In this document: positions 12,531-24,209 of the stretch, in pieces
Layout: every line of letters begins with the position of its first letter
Position numbering within the stretch: position 1 is the stretch's first letter
Source of the DNA: Pogona vitticeps
Taxonomy: Eukaryota > Chordata > Lepidosauria > Squamata > Agamidae
DNA: 64,000 bases
Direction: 5' to 3'
Assembly: GCF_051106095.1 (NCBI RefSeq)
Contig: NC_135787.1
Location: 154,946,001-155,010,000 of the forward strand
The notes under the pieces: generated by a model
Database searches by the model: none
What the model was told of the DNA's origin: nothing
Seen by the model: only the letters and a program-made list of their open reading frames with translations
Program-made: the position numbers and the translations under genes

Positions 12531-13066
12531 TTAGCTAGATTAAACTAAGCAATTTAAATATTTTTATGTTCATTATTCTGAGTCACAAAAACTAAGATGA
12601 AAACTAGAAGGGTGGTACTGTAGAGGCAATTATTTCCCCTTTATTTTTAAGTCTTAGCTCCTTTCCAGTTATGTGACTTCTATTCTAAATATTTCCTTTA
12701 GCCTTATATCTGCATGAGTAGTGGGAAGTGCAGGCATACAGCTATTTGCCACTTTTGTTGCAGCTGTAGCTGGTAGGGAGCACTCTATTGTTGCAGCTCT
12801 TCCCACTAGGACATCACACTGTTGATGGAAAAGAAGCTACAGGATAACTATGGAATTGGACAAACCTTAGATTTTGCCAACTTACAAACATCACAGTCTA
12901 GGTAATTCTTACATGCTTTCACTTCTGCCCTCCTTGGCAAACCTTCTTCTAACTCTTGACTGTTTTAAATGGTTTGTCTTCTTCTGTAAGAGAAGCACAG
13001 TATCAAATGCTCTCTTGACAGAGGAAAGCCTTACCAGATGCATCTAGATAACAGTTCATTTATATG
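12531..13066 (-). other. Segment X inside Bov-B copy A
   Basis: A non-Bov-B block sits between two parts of one Bov-B copy and is shared with 19705-20153. It carries the blocks GAAAACTAGAAGGGTGGTAC, GTGGGAAGTGCAGGCATACAG and CAAATGCTCTCTTGACAGAGG. Each side is bounded by nearly the same 30 bases of Bov-B (12493-12522 and 13067-13096, about 28 of 30 identical by eye). It has no clear open frame and no terminal inverted repeats. Its identity is unknown. Confidence 0.6.
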
Positions 13067-13905
13067 CCCTTCTTTAGGATTGGGGTGTAGACTGATAGTT
13101 TCCAATCCTCTGAGAAGAACATCTTTCTTTGGTGTCAGTTCTAGAAGGTGTTGTAAGTCTTCATAGAATTGGTCAATTTCAGCCTCTTCAGCATTGGTGG
13201 TTTGTACATAAACGTGGATGACTGTGATGTTGAAAGGTCTGCCTTGGATTCATATTGAAACCATTCTATCATTTTTGAGATTCTATCCCAATACAGCTTT
13301 TCCCACTCTTTTGTTGACTATGAGGGCTACTCCATTTCTTCTAGAGGATTCTTGCCCACAATAGTAGATATGCTGATCGTCTGAATTGAATTCGCCCATT
13401 CCCATCCATTTTAGTTCACTGATGCCCAGGATGTCAATGTTTATTCTTGCCATCTCCTGTTTGACCACATCCAGTTTACCAAGGTTCATAGATCTTACAT
13501 TCCAGGTTCCTATGCAGTATTTTTCTTTGCAGCATCGGACTTTTCTTTCACTTCCAGGTGTGTCCGTAGCTGAGCATCCTTTCAGCTTTGGCCCAACCAC
13601 TTCATTAGCTCGGAGCTACTTGTACTTGTCCTTCTTTCTTCCTCAGTAGAATGCTGGACACCTTCCGACCTGTGAGGCTCATCTTTCAGTGGCTTATCTT
13701 TTAGCCTTTTGTTTCTGTCCATGGAGTTTTCTTGGCAAAGATACTGGAGTGGCATTGCCAGTTCCTGCTCCAGGTGGACTGCGTTTAGTCTGAACTCTCC
13801 ACTATGACCTGTCCATCTTGGGTGTCCCTGCACAGCATAGCCCATAGCTTCTCTGAATTACTCAAGCCCCTTTGCCATGACAACGCAGCAATCCGTGAAG
13901 GGCCT
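13067..13905 (-). mobile_element. Bov-B LINE copy A, 5' part (endonuclease)
   Basis: The minus-strand frame at 13283-13600 contains YCIGTWNVRSMNLGKLDVVK and INIDILGISELKWMG. This is the N-terminal apurinic-like endonuclease of Bov-B. Further upstream Bov-B sequence runs to about 13905. Part of the element between the endonuclease and the reverse transcriptase is missing. Confidence 0.8.
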
Positions 13906-13966
13906 AGAGGATGTAACTAGAACCAAAGACTCTTGATGAAGTTATTTATTAAATTATTCTGCCATA

Positions 13967-14312
13967 AAGGTAAAGGTAAAGGTTCCCCTTGACAATTTTT
14001 GTCCAGTTGTGTTTGACTCTAGGGGGCGGTGCTCATCCCCGTTTCCAAGCCATAGAGCCAGCGTTTTGTCTGAAGACAATCTTCCATGGTCACATGGCCA
14101 GTGCGACTTAGACATGGAACACTGTTACCTTCCCACCAAGGTGGTCCCTATTTATCTACTCACATTTGCATGCTTTCGAACCGCTAGGTTGGCGGGAGCT
14201 GGGACAAGTGACGGGCGCTCACTCCGTCATGTGGATTCGATCTTACGACTGTTTGGTCTTCTGACCCTGCAGCACAGGCTTCTGCGGTTTAGCCCACAGC
14301 GCCACCACGTCC
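13967..14312 (-). mobile_element. Sauria-type tRNA-derived SINE, full length
   Basis: The tail is at low coordinates as AAAGGTAAAGGTTCCCCTTG, the antisense of an ACCTTT tail. The tRNA-like head is at 14250-14312. A perfect 13-base target duplication, TTATTCTGCCATA, flanks it at 13954-13966 and 14313-14325. It is a complete and fairly recent insertion. Confidence 0.85.
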
Positions 14313-14329
14313 TTATTCTGCCATACAAG

Positions 14330-17300
14330 CTACAAAAATCCCATTGAGTCTGATAATTTGTGTCATGTTTTTATGGACCAAAGAATGGAAGAGGGACAAC
14401 CCATGGAAGTGGACAGGGCTGGCAGGGCTTACACAGGGAAAAATCAGTAAGTTTTCTAATCAGTGCATATCCAGATACCTGTATGTGTATGCATAATAAA
14501 TGCCAGTAACTGCTACTTGCATTCTATACATTGATAGATCTGTGGTTGCTATTAGAAAAGTGTTTTCCCCTTTCTACATATTTTTCAAAAGTGTGAAACT
14601 GGAAGCTCACACTATCATATTCTGAAAAGGCTTAAATGCCAATAAATCATTATGGGTTCCTACATTGTTCAGTCTGCCTGTCTAAATAACAGCTCAACAA
14701 ACCACATTATGAGAGACATGGGGATCAAGCAGCATAATAATTATCCCAAATTTTAAAAGAACATCTAGTTTACATTCCATCTGTTACAGACCACTTCATT
14801 CTCTGTTGATTATTAGTAAATTATGTGCATAATTTTTATATTATGCATTTGAAGTCTGAGCTGAAATTATATTTTGTAGTTTTGAAATATAGTTCAGAAA
14901 TTAAAATGAACATAACCCTGGAATCACACTCCTTCCTAGTCTATTTCTCCTTCTGGACCTAACCATCTCTTCCTTGTTCTCTTGTTTATTTTCTTTTAGC
15001 ATTTCCTTTTTCCTGTTGTCTCTGCTTAGAAACAGACACACCAATTATTTGCCTGAATAACATCTTTTCTTTCCTAAAGTCTCTTAGAACAATAAGCTCC
15101 TTTAGGACTTAATCTTTCATAAAGTTCCTAGAACTTGGAAGCAAAAGGAGGAATTTAAGCCAATACTTTATCTCATCTATAGAATTCTGCAGAACTGTAA
15201 ATTTCTAGGACTTTCTAGCATAGTATTCTCCTTAGAGGAGGAAACAGAATTTATAAAGGAAATATGGACTTCTATTTGTCGATCTGGCAGCTGTCTGTCT
15301 GGTAGGATGACAATGATACTATAGAGCAATGTAGAATGGATGGTTTCAGAAGTTGAATTCATCACCTCATCCTTGCAAATCTGCAGGTAAACCCTAAAAT
15401 TTTCTTAGCATTTGAATGATACCAGCAACATATCACATCTGAGAGGAAGGAAACAGAATACAGAGCATTCATACACATTTTCTGACAATATAAAACAGTG
15501 GATTTATGGGATTTGTCTTCATTTTTATAAAGAATGCCCATGTGAGAAAAAGACACTATGAAAATATCCTAGACACCAATTTAAATTTAAAATCAAAGAA
15601 ATAAAAGCAGTATCTTCACTATATGAGAAAAGCAAATGTTCATTCTCTTTTAGGATCTTATTTCCCTTTCATAAGCACCTTGCATAATATAGCCAGATGT
15701 TCTTCTATAAGCTGTCCATAACATATGTATATTGTCCTCAAGGTGTCAGAGATCAAGTTCTCCAACTTTTCCTTAAGATTTTCCCACAATTCGGTTTTAT
15801 GCCTACATATTTCAGGTTTTCACTATTAAACTTTTTCAGATGCTACTAAAGTTCATATCACCTGGCTCGTAAAATACCTTTCACCAGCACATAATGCTCA
15901 GATGTATGACAAAGTGGAGTAGTATCATATCTCCTGGTTTCAATCCAGTTCACAATGAAAACCAAGATCTTGTACATGCATGATGCATTTTAAATTGCCT
16001 TTCCATCTTTGTCCAAGACATCATTCACAGCTCGGATAAATTCTGCTGTACAAAAGTCCTTGCAACAGATGGTATTCAAACCCTTTCAGGAGCTGTGTGC
16101 AGTCCCTGTGCTACTGGCATAGAGCACAGCCAAAGCCAGCTACATGAGGCCCTTGAGAAGTGTGGTGCTGGAGACAATGAATAAGGTGCTCCACCCTACT
16201 GAGGAGGGCCAGTGGTGCTTTGAAGATCTGTCATCATTCTCACCTCTCCAGAGTAAACTATTTTTCTTCAATTTTTTTCTCAGAGAGGACTGATTTGAGA
16301 AACTGCGCATGCTGCAGCAAAGGAAGTTTCCCAGACATAGTCCCTTGATTCTGGGGACTCCTCAGAGTCGGGAAATCATGGCAAAGAGACACCTTCGTGT
16401 AGACCTGGTCTCTGTAAGCGCTACAGCCATAGCTTCCATCTCCTCCTTCAACAGTGTGAAGGTCCCAGTGTAGCTGCACCTACCTTCTGCCACTACCAAT
16501 TCTCTCCATTCTATCACTTATGGACTATGTTGGCTGGTTGTGCTGTAGTGTATACTGGCAACAGCTATGTGGGTGTACACTGATGTAGCCACTACCTGAT
16601 ACCAGGGGTCTGCTGGTCTTTCCACCTCAGGTGGAAATTTCATCATAGGCTGTCCTGAATAGAGCACAGGGTAACCTGTGAGGTGCAACAGCATTAGGCA
16701 CACATATTTTATGTATGGGCACAAACTGTGGTTCAGCTGCACAGCTGTTCCAAGGGGACCCTGGGATCCTTTGCCCTTCCTCTTCTGGCAGGTGCCCACT
16801 CAGAGGCAGTGCCCTGGGCTTTCGATCCATGTCAGTTTGGCCCTGGGAGTCAGAGTGAGCTCTGAATGCATCTGAACCCATTAAGGGCCAGATTTCCATC
16901 CAATCATGTCACTAAGAATTGCAGAAGTAGAGAACATTCAACAAAACAAACACACACAGATGGAAAACTTGTCCTTGGTCATAGTCTAATAGAAAAAAAA
17001 ATGTGGGGCATGTTAGGAGGCGATTCATCAAGAGGTCCATGGAGTTTGGTGAATGTGAAATTCTAAGAGATGTACAAGCCAATGCTGAGAGAATCTGTCA
17101 TGAAAGAGAATTGTATGACAATTGATGTCAAAAAGGAATGAGACTCCAGGAAGCTAGACGGATGTAAGTAAGATTTTCATAAGGAATTTAAGGGAAAAAA
17201 TATAGAATAAAAAAAGACTCTAGCTACATCAAATAATAAACTGATTCCAAAGCCTGTCAGGAAAGATTCTAGTTCAAAGAGACCTATACCTGAATCCAGT

Positions 17301-18050
17301 TGCTAGTCCCAACTATGGCAGACCTGTTGAATCAATTGCCGAATGATGAATCAATGTGTGTGCATTGAATTCCCATTAATTCAATCTCCTTGACACTGTC
17401 AAATAGATTCAGGTCTTATGTAATTTAGCTGATATTAGCACAAATAATATCCTTATGAGGAACAAATATGCTTTTAAGAAATGGATAGTTTATGAAAATA
17501 TTGTAATAGTTGTCAAAATAATTATTTATCCATTACTGCTAAAATTCCAACCATGTAAAAGACATGGACAACAACTTATTTACAAAAAAATTACATGAAA
17601 GGACAATTACATGGTGTTTTTCTTTCTTCTGTTGGCTGTCATTTGTGTGGCTGGTCATGCACCAGATTTTGAAACCAATGTGTAACCAGTTATGTGAAGG
17701 AAAGCCTGCTGGGGGTGGAGGAATGTTTGTGTGATTGCTCTTACATAGTGATATCAGCAGATGAGCCAGTGCCAGTTGCCATGGTGTCAACATGGGAAAC
17801 AAAGGATAACTTGCTTGATTCAAGTTCTCCCAGTATTCTGTCAGGCCCTAGTGATTATCTAATGAGACTCTTCTTGGAATGAGAGGCTACTGGAAACATA
17901 TAGAACGCTGACTGTGAGATATATGTTGAGTTCATTAAAAGCAATAAAAATGTAAGCTATATAATGGAACCTACATCTTGCTCTCTCCTCCACTCACTCA
18001 AAGATCTAAAAAAAAACCCTGTGGTTATATGATACACAAAGGAAAAATGC
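14330..18050. other. EPYC intron, no recognised feature
   Basis: Lies directly 3' of the EPYC signal-peptide exon in transcription. No further SLRP exon was seen: there is no C-x-C cluster, leucine-rich repeat or terminal LDGNPI-type block on the minus strand. The part at 15960-16900 is less AT-rich than its surroundings and gives broken open frames that I cannot assign. Confidence 0.4.
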
Positions 18051-18066
18051 ATAATTCAGTAATTAC

Positions 18067-18234
18067 CTGAGCCTGATCAACGGATAGATTTTCATCATAG
18101 TCGTATAGGCTATCCAGATCTTCCAAAGCAATATCGTATGTTTCAGAATCATATATTACAGAGCTCGTTGTAGGAGCTGCTATAATGGCATCGAAGACAG
18201 AAAAAAAGATGCAAATATTTGCAAAGGTCTTCAT
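18067..18234 (-). CDS. EPYC: Epiphycan, first coding exon (56 codons)
   Basis: Epiphycan is a class III small leucine-rich proteoglycan of cartilage matrix. This exon encodes a signal peptide, about residues 1-19 (MKTFANICIFFSVFDAIIA). The mature start follows (APTTSSVIYDSETYD), then an acidic, tyrosine-rich stretch (EDLDSLYDYDENLSVDQAQ). Human epiphycan has the same plan, with PT at the mature start, YDSETYD and LEDLD. The exon runs 18067-18249: a pyrimidine-rich acceptor ends TCTAG just above 18249, 15 bases of 5' UTR precede ATG, and the donor CAG|GTAATT follows codon 56, leaving phase 0. The other exons, with cysteine cluster and leucine-rich repeats, were not found at 1-18000 and probably lie off the left edge. 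Position left of KERA on the same strand fits the conserved cluster. Confidence 0.85.
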
Positions 18235-18249
18235 TCTTCTATCTTTATC

Positions 18250-18402
18250 CTAGAGGAAGAAATCAGAAAAGTAGCAATAATAATCTAATTGCAAATATTC
18301 CACGGAAACACTAAACTTATACTGTCTATTATGGGTCCCTTATGCGGAGAAAAGCAGCATATAAATACAATAAGATAAAATTAAACAAAACATAAATATT
18401 AG
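18250..18402. other. EPYC intron 1, exon-proximal end
   Basis: Short unique AT-rich sequence between the acceptor of the EPYC signal-peptide exon and Bov-B copy B. Confidence 0.5.
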
Positions 18403-19704
18403 CTTGTTGTTTTGTCGTTAAGTCGTGTCTGACTCTTTGTGACCCCATGGAACAGAGCACACCAGGCCTTCCTGTCTTCCACTGCCTCCTGGAGTTGGGT
18501 CAAATTCATGTTGGTAGCTTCGGTGACATTGTCCAATAATTTCATCCCTTTCCCAACATCAGGATCTTTTCCAGGGAGTCTCCTCTTCTCATAAGATAGC
18601 CATAAGTACTGGAGCCTCAGCTTCAGGATCTGTCCTTACAGTGAGCACTCAGGGTTGTTTTCTTTCAAAATGGAAAGGTTTGTTTTCTTTGCAGTTCAGG
18701 GGACTCTCAAGAGCCTCCTCCAGTACCACAATTCAAAAGCATCAATTCTTCGGCGGTCAGCCTTCTTTATGGTCCAGCTCTCACTTCCATACATCACTAC
18801 TGGAAAACCATAGCTTTGACTATTCCGACTTTTGTTGTCTCTGCTTTTTAAGATGCTGTCGAAGTTTGTCATCACTTTCCTCCCAAGAAGCAGGTGTCTT
18901 TTTATTTCGTGACTGCTGTCACCATCTGCAGTGATCATGGAACCCAAGAAAATAAAATCTGCCACTATCTCCATATCTTCTCCTTCTATTTGCCAGGAGG
19001 TGATGAGACCAGTGGCCATGATCTTAGTTTTTTTGATGTTCAGCTTCAGGCCATTTTTGCACTCTCCTCTTTCACCCTCATTAAGAGGTTCTTTAATTCC
19101 TCCTCACTTTCTGCTTTCAGAGTGGTATCATCTGCATATCGGAGGTTGTTGATATTTCTTCTGGCAATCTTAATTCCAGTTTGGGATTCATCCAGTCCAG
19201 CCTTTCACATGATGTATTCTGCATATAAGTTAAATAAGCAGGGAGACAATATACAGCCTTGTCGTACTCCTTTCCCCATTTTGAACCAATTAGTTGTTCC
19301 ATATCCAGTTCTAACTGTTGTTTCCTGTCTTACATATAGGTTTCTCAAGAGATAGATAAGGTGGTCAGGGACTCCCATTTCTTTAAGGACTTGACATAGT
19401 TTGTTGTGGTCAACACAATCAAAGGCTTTTACATAGTCAATGAAGCAGAGGTAGATGTTTTTCAGGAACTCTCTGGCTTTCTCCATCATCCAGCGCATGT
19501 TAGCAATTTGGTCTCTAGTTCCTCTGCCCCTTTGAAATCCAGCTTGTACTTCTGCGTGTTCTTGGTCCACATACTGCTGAAGCCTACCTTGTAGGTTTTT
19601 GAGCATAACCTTGCTAGCTTGTGAAATGAGTGCAATTGTACGGTAGTTGAAGCATTCTTTGTCACTGCCCTTCTTTGGGATTGGGATGTAGACTGATCTT
19701 TTCC
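18403..19704 (-). mobile_element. Bov-B LINE copy B, 3' half
   Basis: The minus-strand translation at 19205-19606 includes NIYLCFIDYVKAFDCVDHNK and GVRQGCILSPCLFNLYAEYI, the Bov-B reverse-transcriptase core. 18696-19019 gives the C-terminal part with GSMITADGDSSHEIKRHL. The 3' end lies about 150 bases from the EPYC exon, inside intron 1. It is several percent different from copy A by eye. Frames are broken. Confidence 0.85.
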
Positions 19705-20153
19705 TTTAGCTAGATTCTAATAAACTAAGCAATTAAAATATTTTTATGTTCATAATTCTGGGTCACATAAACTGAGATGAAAACTAGAAGAACGGTACTG
19801 TAGAGGCGATTATTTCCCCTTAATTTTGTCATAGCTCCTTTCCAATTACGTGACTTCTATTCTCAATATTTCCTTTAGTATTATACCTGCATGAGTAGTG
19901 GGAAGTGCAGGCATACAGCTATTTTCCACTTCTGTTGCAGCTGTAGCTGGAAGGGAGCACTCCATTGTTGCAGCTCTTCCCACCAGGACATTACATTGTT
20001 GATGGAAAAGAAGCTACAGGATGACTATGCTTTATCACTTTCTTCTAACTCTTGATAGTTTTAAATGGTTTGTCTTCTTCTGTAAGAGAAGCACATTATC
20101 AAATGCTCTCTTGACAGAGGAAAGTTCTACCAGATGCATCTGGATAACAGTTC
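19705..20153 (-). other. Segment X, second copy, at the 5' end of Bov-B copy B
   Basis: Matches 12531-13066 in order and orientation, joined to Bov-B at the same base region (after the CTGATCTTTTCC block). It lacks about 95 bases present in the first copy (12855-12950). Unlike copy A, no Bov-B sequence follows it. This fits 5' truncation inside X of a Bov-B that carried X. Confidence 0.6.
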
Positions 20154-20329
20154 AGTTCTGGGACATGACAGAATCAAAAAATGGCTGAATCCAGAAAAAC
20201 CTGTGTCATAGTTTGGACTTGGGCTCTATGTGCATGATGTGACTTGGATGGAGATGGCTTATTCCATGAAGGGAATTCTTTTGAGCTCACACAACATTTG
20301 TCCCTGTCCTTCATATGTTAAGTTGTATT

Positions 20330-20495
20330 GGAGTTATAGCAATTCTAAAAAGGCTTTCAGGGTAAGTGAGACATTGAAGCAGTGCTTTTATCAGTTCTGC
20401 CACACAACTAAATTTCCATGGTTGAGCAGAAATTTGAATCCAGGTCTCCTGAGCCTTAGGGCTTGTTCCCACTGGTGTTATAAACTGGCAGAGCA
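20330..20495 (-). mobile_element. tRNA-derived SINE, antisense
   Basis: The plus strand shows TTTCAGGGTAAGTGAGACATT, TTTGAATCCAGGTCTCCTGAG and an end resembling a tRNA head in reverse. The same family recurs near 49.95 and 58.6 kb. Confidence 0.45.
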
Positions 20496-20499
20496 AACA

Positions 20500-22127
20500 T
20501 ATGTTTTTTTTATTCGTGTTTAAGTCTGTTACTCTATAGCACTATACTACACAGGGTATCCATGTTAAATTAGGCTATGTTATGTCTATAATTTTCACCT
20601 CCTTCTCTTGAAACCTAAGATTTAGAACACTGTTTTTTTTAATTGCATGAAAAACACTAGCCACAGTCCAGCCAGAGTTGTCACCCTGAAGGCTCACTGT
20701 AATCACCAGGTTTTGTTCAGTGTAACTCCTTTATACAATTAGTCTGAAGGGAACATAAGCCTAGATAATAATTGTGGTCTGAAAATTAGTAGTATTCTTT
20801 CCTTATTTTAACGCTAGGTTGTAAGGATAAATTTAAATTTCGGTGTTCTCAAAGAAAATCCACTTTTACGCAGCCTAGATTGAATAGAGGAGGCAATAAT
20901 ATAGGAAAAGCATGTAAATACAAATACAAACTTAATCTAAGGCAGGAGTGTTCATTCATATGCAATGCTTAAAAAACAGTACACAGTCTATGACATTAGA
21001 AATTCATGAGACACTTTCTCATTCGTGGTAACCTGGACTCAAACAAACTGATATTAAGTCTCTTGAAAGAAGGCCTTTGTGAAGCAGGTTTACACATGAA
21101 GGCATGAAATTCCAATGGGAATGGTGAACAGCACAAGGCACTCATTTTTCTCTTATGTGTTTTCAGATTTATTCATTTTTTAGTAGACAGAGCTTACAGG
21201 CAGCTGAGTCTCAGCTTTTAACCAAGGGTTAATTGTATTGCACTTTCTTGTACTTATTTATTTTCAAAATACAGGGTTTGCCTAAAAGATTACTGATGTA
21301 TTGTATCATATTGATAAGGTGGAGCATACAGACTTCTCAGAAGTTTGATAAACATGACTCCTAATTTCAGGAATATTTCTCCCTGTTTACGTAGTATTCA
21401 CACCTGTTTGTTGATTTTTACAACTTCACAATGTAGCTAATATTATTACTTCTGCTCCTGTTATATAAAATGCTTAGTTTTAAAAGCATGTAAGCAATCC
21501 ACCTTCTTGCCATTCTCTCAAAGACTTCCTGAAATAAATCCTTGGTTATCTAAATGAACAGAAGTTGAGGCTGAGAAACTACAGTATAGCCATTACTACA
21601 TCATTGCAATGAAATCTGACTCCACATCACTTCCAAATCTTTTGTCTTCTCCTGCTGCTTTTTTTACATAGAAATATTAAGATGCATATGGGAAAAGAGA
21701 ACACTATGAAATACCACCACTAATTTTCAGATTATTATAATCTGATTCTGCAAATAAGCTGACATTTCAGTAGCTGGTGAAGACTTTGTACATGTGTTTG
21801 CATAAATATTATTATATGCCTCGATGAACATCAGCCCCCCCCCAACCACCTGCAAATTTACCTGGACTCTGTCCTTAGAGTCCAGGCAAGGAAAGGATAG
21901 AGACACACCTGCTTGTGAAATCTGTGTGTCCCTACCCTTTTATAAGCAAAATATTGGAACATTCTGTAGTTATACTGGCATTTCTAATGTTAAATATTTT
22001 GATGGAAATTATGTACTTCCCACAGAAAGGTATTAATAATCAAGTTTAAAAGAGAAATTTAAAAAAGGCTCATTTTAAAAATCACAATTCTTATGAAAAT
22101 AATAAAATAAATATCCTTAAATATGAC

Positions 22128-22128
<1 letters not shown>
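20500..22128. other. EPYC intron 1, unassigned
   Basis: AT-rich, apparently unique DNA between Bov-B copy B with segment X and the candidate EPYC first exon. Confidence 0.4.

Positions 22129-22187
<59 letters not shown>
22129..22187. repeat. (TG)n microsatellite
   Basis: An uninterrupted TG dinucleotide run of about 59 bases, some 48 bases below the candidate EPYC first-exon donor, within intron 1. It is likely length-polymorphic. Confidence 0.95.
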
Positions 22188-22234
22188 TTTTAAACTAGTT
22201 TAGTAATCAATGAAGAAAGAAACAGAAAACTTAC

Positions 22235-22266
22235 CTTTGGCTCCTGCTTTCTTAAGTGGAACAGAA
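22235..22266 (-). other. EPYC: Candidate non-coding first exon of EPYC
   Basis: On the minus strand a GCAGGAGCCAAAG|GTAAGT donor lies about 4 kb upstream of the EPYC signal-peptide exon. It is preceded at about 30 bases by TTAAATA. Epiphycan genes have a short untranslated first exon, so the position fits. The 5' end is only estimated from the TATA spacing. Confidence 0.45.
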
Positions 22267-22290
22267 TTCCTCTGAATGGAGAGCCTGTGG

Positions 22291-22307
22291 TATTTAACCT
22301 AACCAAT
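22291..22307 (-). promoter_or_regulatory. EPYC: Candidate EPYC core promoter
   Basis: The minus strand reads GGTTAAATACC (TATA-like, about 22289-22299), with an inverted CCAAT word at 22303-22307 immediately upstream. It precedes a good splice donor by the right distance. The CCAAT word is closer to the TATA box than usual, so its role is doubtful. Confidence 0.35.
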
Positions 22308-22310
22308 GGC

Positions 22311-23737
22311 AGTGGGGTGCCAGGACTGTGGGAGGGCGATACAGTAAGCTCTAATCCTGAGAAATCTCTTGATGCTCAAATGAAAGGAATCAGAATGCAA
22401 AAACGAAGGCAGTATCTGAGTGTAATTCGCTTTGAATGGAAAGGATGTAAAACTTACTACTGCTTTAGCAAATTCATCGTTCCTAGCATTTCCAAGAATA
22501 CAAAGATAGTTTATTTGATTTTCTAATTTACACTATAGCAGTAAAACAAAGAAAAATCTAAACTTATCACATTTATTAAGAACAAACGTTTTATTTAGTG
22601 TGTTACTATTTATACAAACTACTTAATCATTTAGACGTCTAGAGTGCAAAGTGCTGTACAGTACTGATCTTGTTCATCTTTTACAAGAAAGGTAAGACAC
22701 ATGTTAATGTTAAGAGATATAAAGAATTGAGGCTAAGAGCAAATGACTCACTCCAGGCCATCCAAAGAGTTCATGGCTAAATCGTTTGACCCAATTATCA
22801 CCCACCTAAAACCCTCCAACAGGTTCTGACTAATGACTAGAATGATTTTCTTCTTCACTAGTTCCGGCGACAAATGGTTTCTGACAACTTACATTTCACA
22901 CAATATGAGCCCATGCGGTCTATTATAAGCTATTTTCAATACCAAAATTTACAAATGTGAAGTATTTAATGGGTTTCACACATTCATTCACCACATCTTA
23001 GCTGTTTTTCATAACTGCAAGATTCTTGCAGGCAAAGAATCACACTTTTTGTCCCTGAAGTTCCTGTCAATCTGAGAGGAACATTTGGTTCTTTTCTTTT
23101 AGGGATTCTAGGAGACCAGCCAATCTCCAGCAATATTGGCTTTACTGGGAAAATGGGAAAGGGGGTTCAATGTAGCCAGTTCTACAGATAATTTCAATTC
23201 CTCACACCTAATGGGTTCTCTGCTAAAGCCACATTTCAGCTCAAATTAAAATGGAACACCAGTGCCAGCATAAGCTCAGGTCAGTTTTCTTCAGTAGAGT
23301 GGCCACATACTGGTCAGTATAGTATGACATGTATCATGAAAAAAAAGGAGGATAAAAGACGGCAGATAAATATAGATATAAATATAGAAATGATTTTAAA
23401 TAATTTAAACAAGACTATAATGAATCCAACTTGAGTGGAAAAGACTATGGCCTGATGACCTTTGTGTGTGCTGAATCTGATGTCCAAACAATCATTATGG
23501 ATGGGCAAATTCAAAGTCCCTGATCTCCCTCCTTATGTTTTTATTTTTATTTTCAATTTTTAAATCATACTTTGAATGGATAGCTTTTCAAATGGACTTT
23601 CAAAAGTAAGACTGGCAGTCCTTCAGATGGAGGACTGCACTCCTTTAAAGAGGGAATGGAGACACACTAGACACTTCATTTTAAAAACAACAACCAAAAA
23701 TTATTTTTCTCGTCCAGCTAAGATGGACCTCTTACTT
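22311..23737. other. EPYC-KERA intergenic, unassigned
   Basis: AT-rich sequence without recognised repeats or exons, apart from a TTTTTATTTTTA-type tract near 23540. Confidence 0.4.
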
Positions 23738-23742
23738 CTCAT

Positions 23743-23805
<63 letters not shown>

Positions 23806-24200
23806 TTTGATTTTTACCCCGCCCTTCTAGACAACGTCTACTAGGGGGCGGCTTGCATAAGTTATAACACAATAAAACAACGTATAAAATGCAATTATAC
23901 AATTAATTCTAAGCAGCAAATTTCCAAGATGGCAATACTCAAAAGAAGAGAAAGAAAAAGAAAGAGAGAATCACTTAATTGACGGGGGGGAGGAGGCCTA
24001 TTTAAATAACCAAGTTTTTAATTGGCTTTTGAAAGCACCCAGCGAGGGTGCCAGCCGAATTTCAGTAGGGAGTGTGTTCCAAGCTGAGGGGCCACTGCCG
24101 AGAAGGCCCGGTTTCTTGTTTTTTCCTTCCGGGCCTCTCTCAGCGTCAGATCCCTCAGCCGCCCCTGCTGGCTATGTCGGGTGATTCGGGTAGATTTCTT
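23738..24200 (-). mobile_element. L2 LINE 3' part with (TTTA)n tail
   Basis: The antisense L2 ending lies next to a long ATTT tetranucleotide run (23741-23808), followed by ACCCCGCCCTTCTAGAC. At about 24018-24190 the minus frame gives RNRAFSAVAPQL and a following KFGWHPRWVLSKAN block, the C-terminal end of the L2 ORF2. It is 5' truncated. Confidence 0.7.
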
Positions 24201-24209
24201 TACATCAGG

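Noticed and set aside
15960-16900. Less AT-rich block with broken minus-strand frames resembling a decayed coding remnant
   Set aside because: No protein family could be recognised in any frame, so it was not called a pseudogene.
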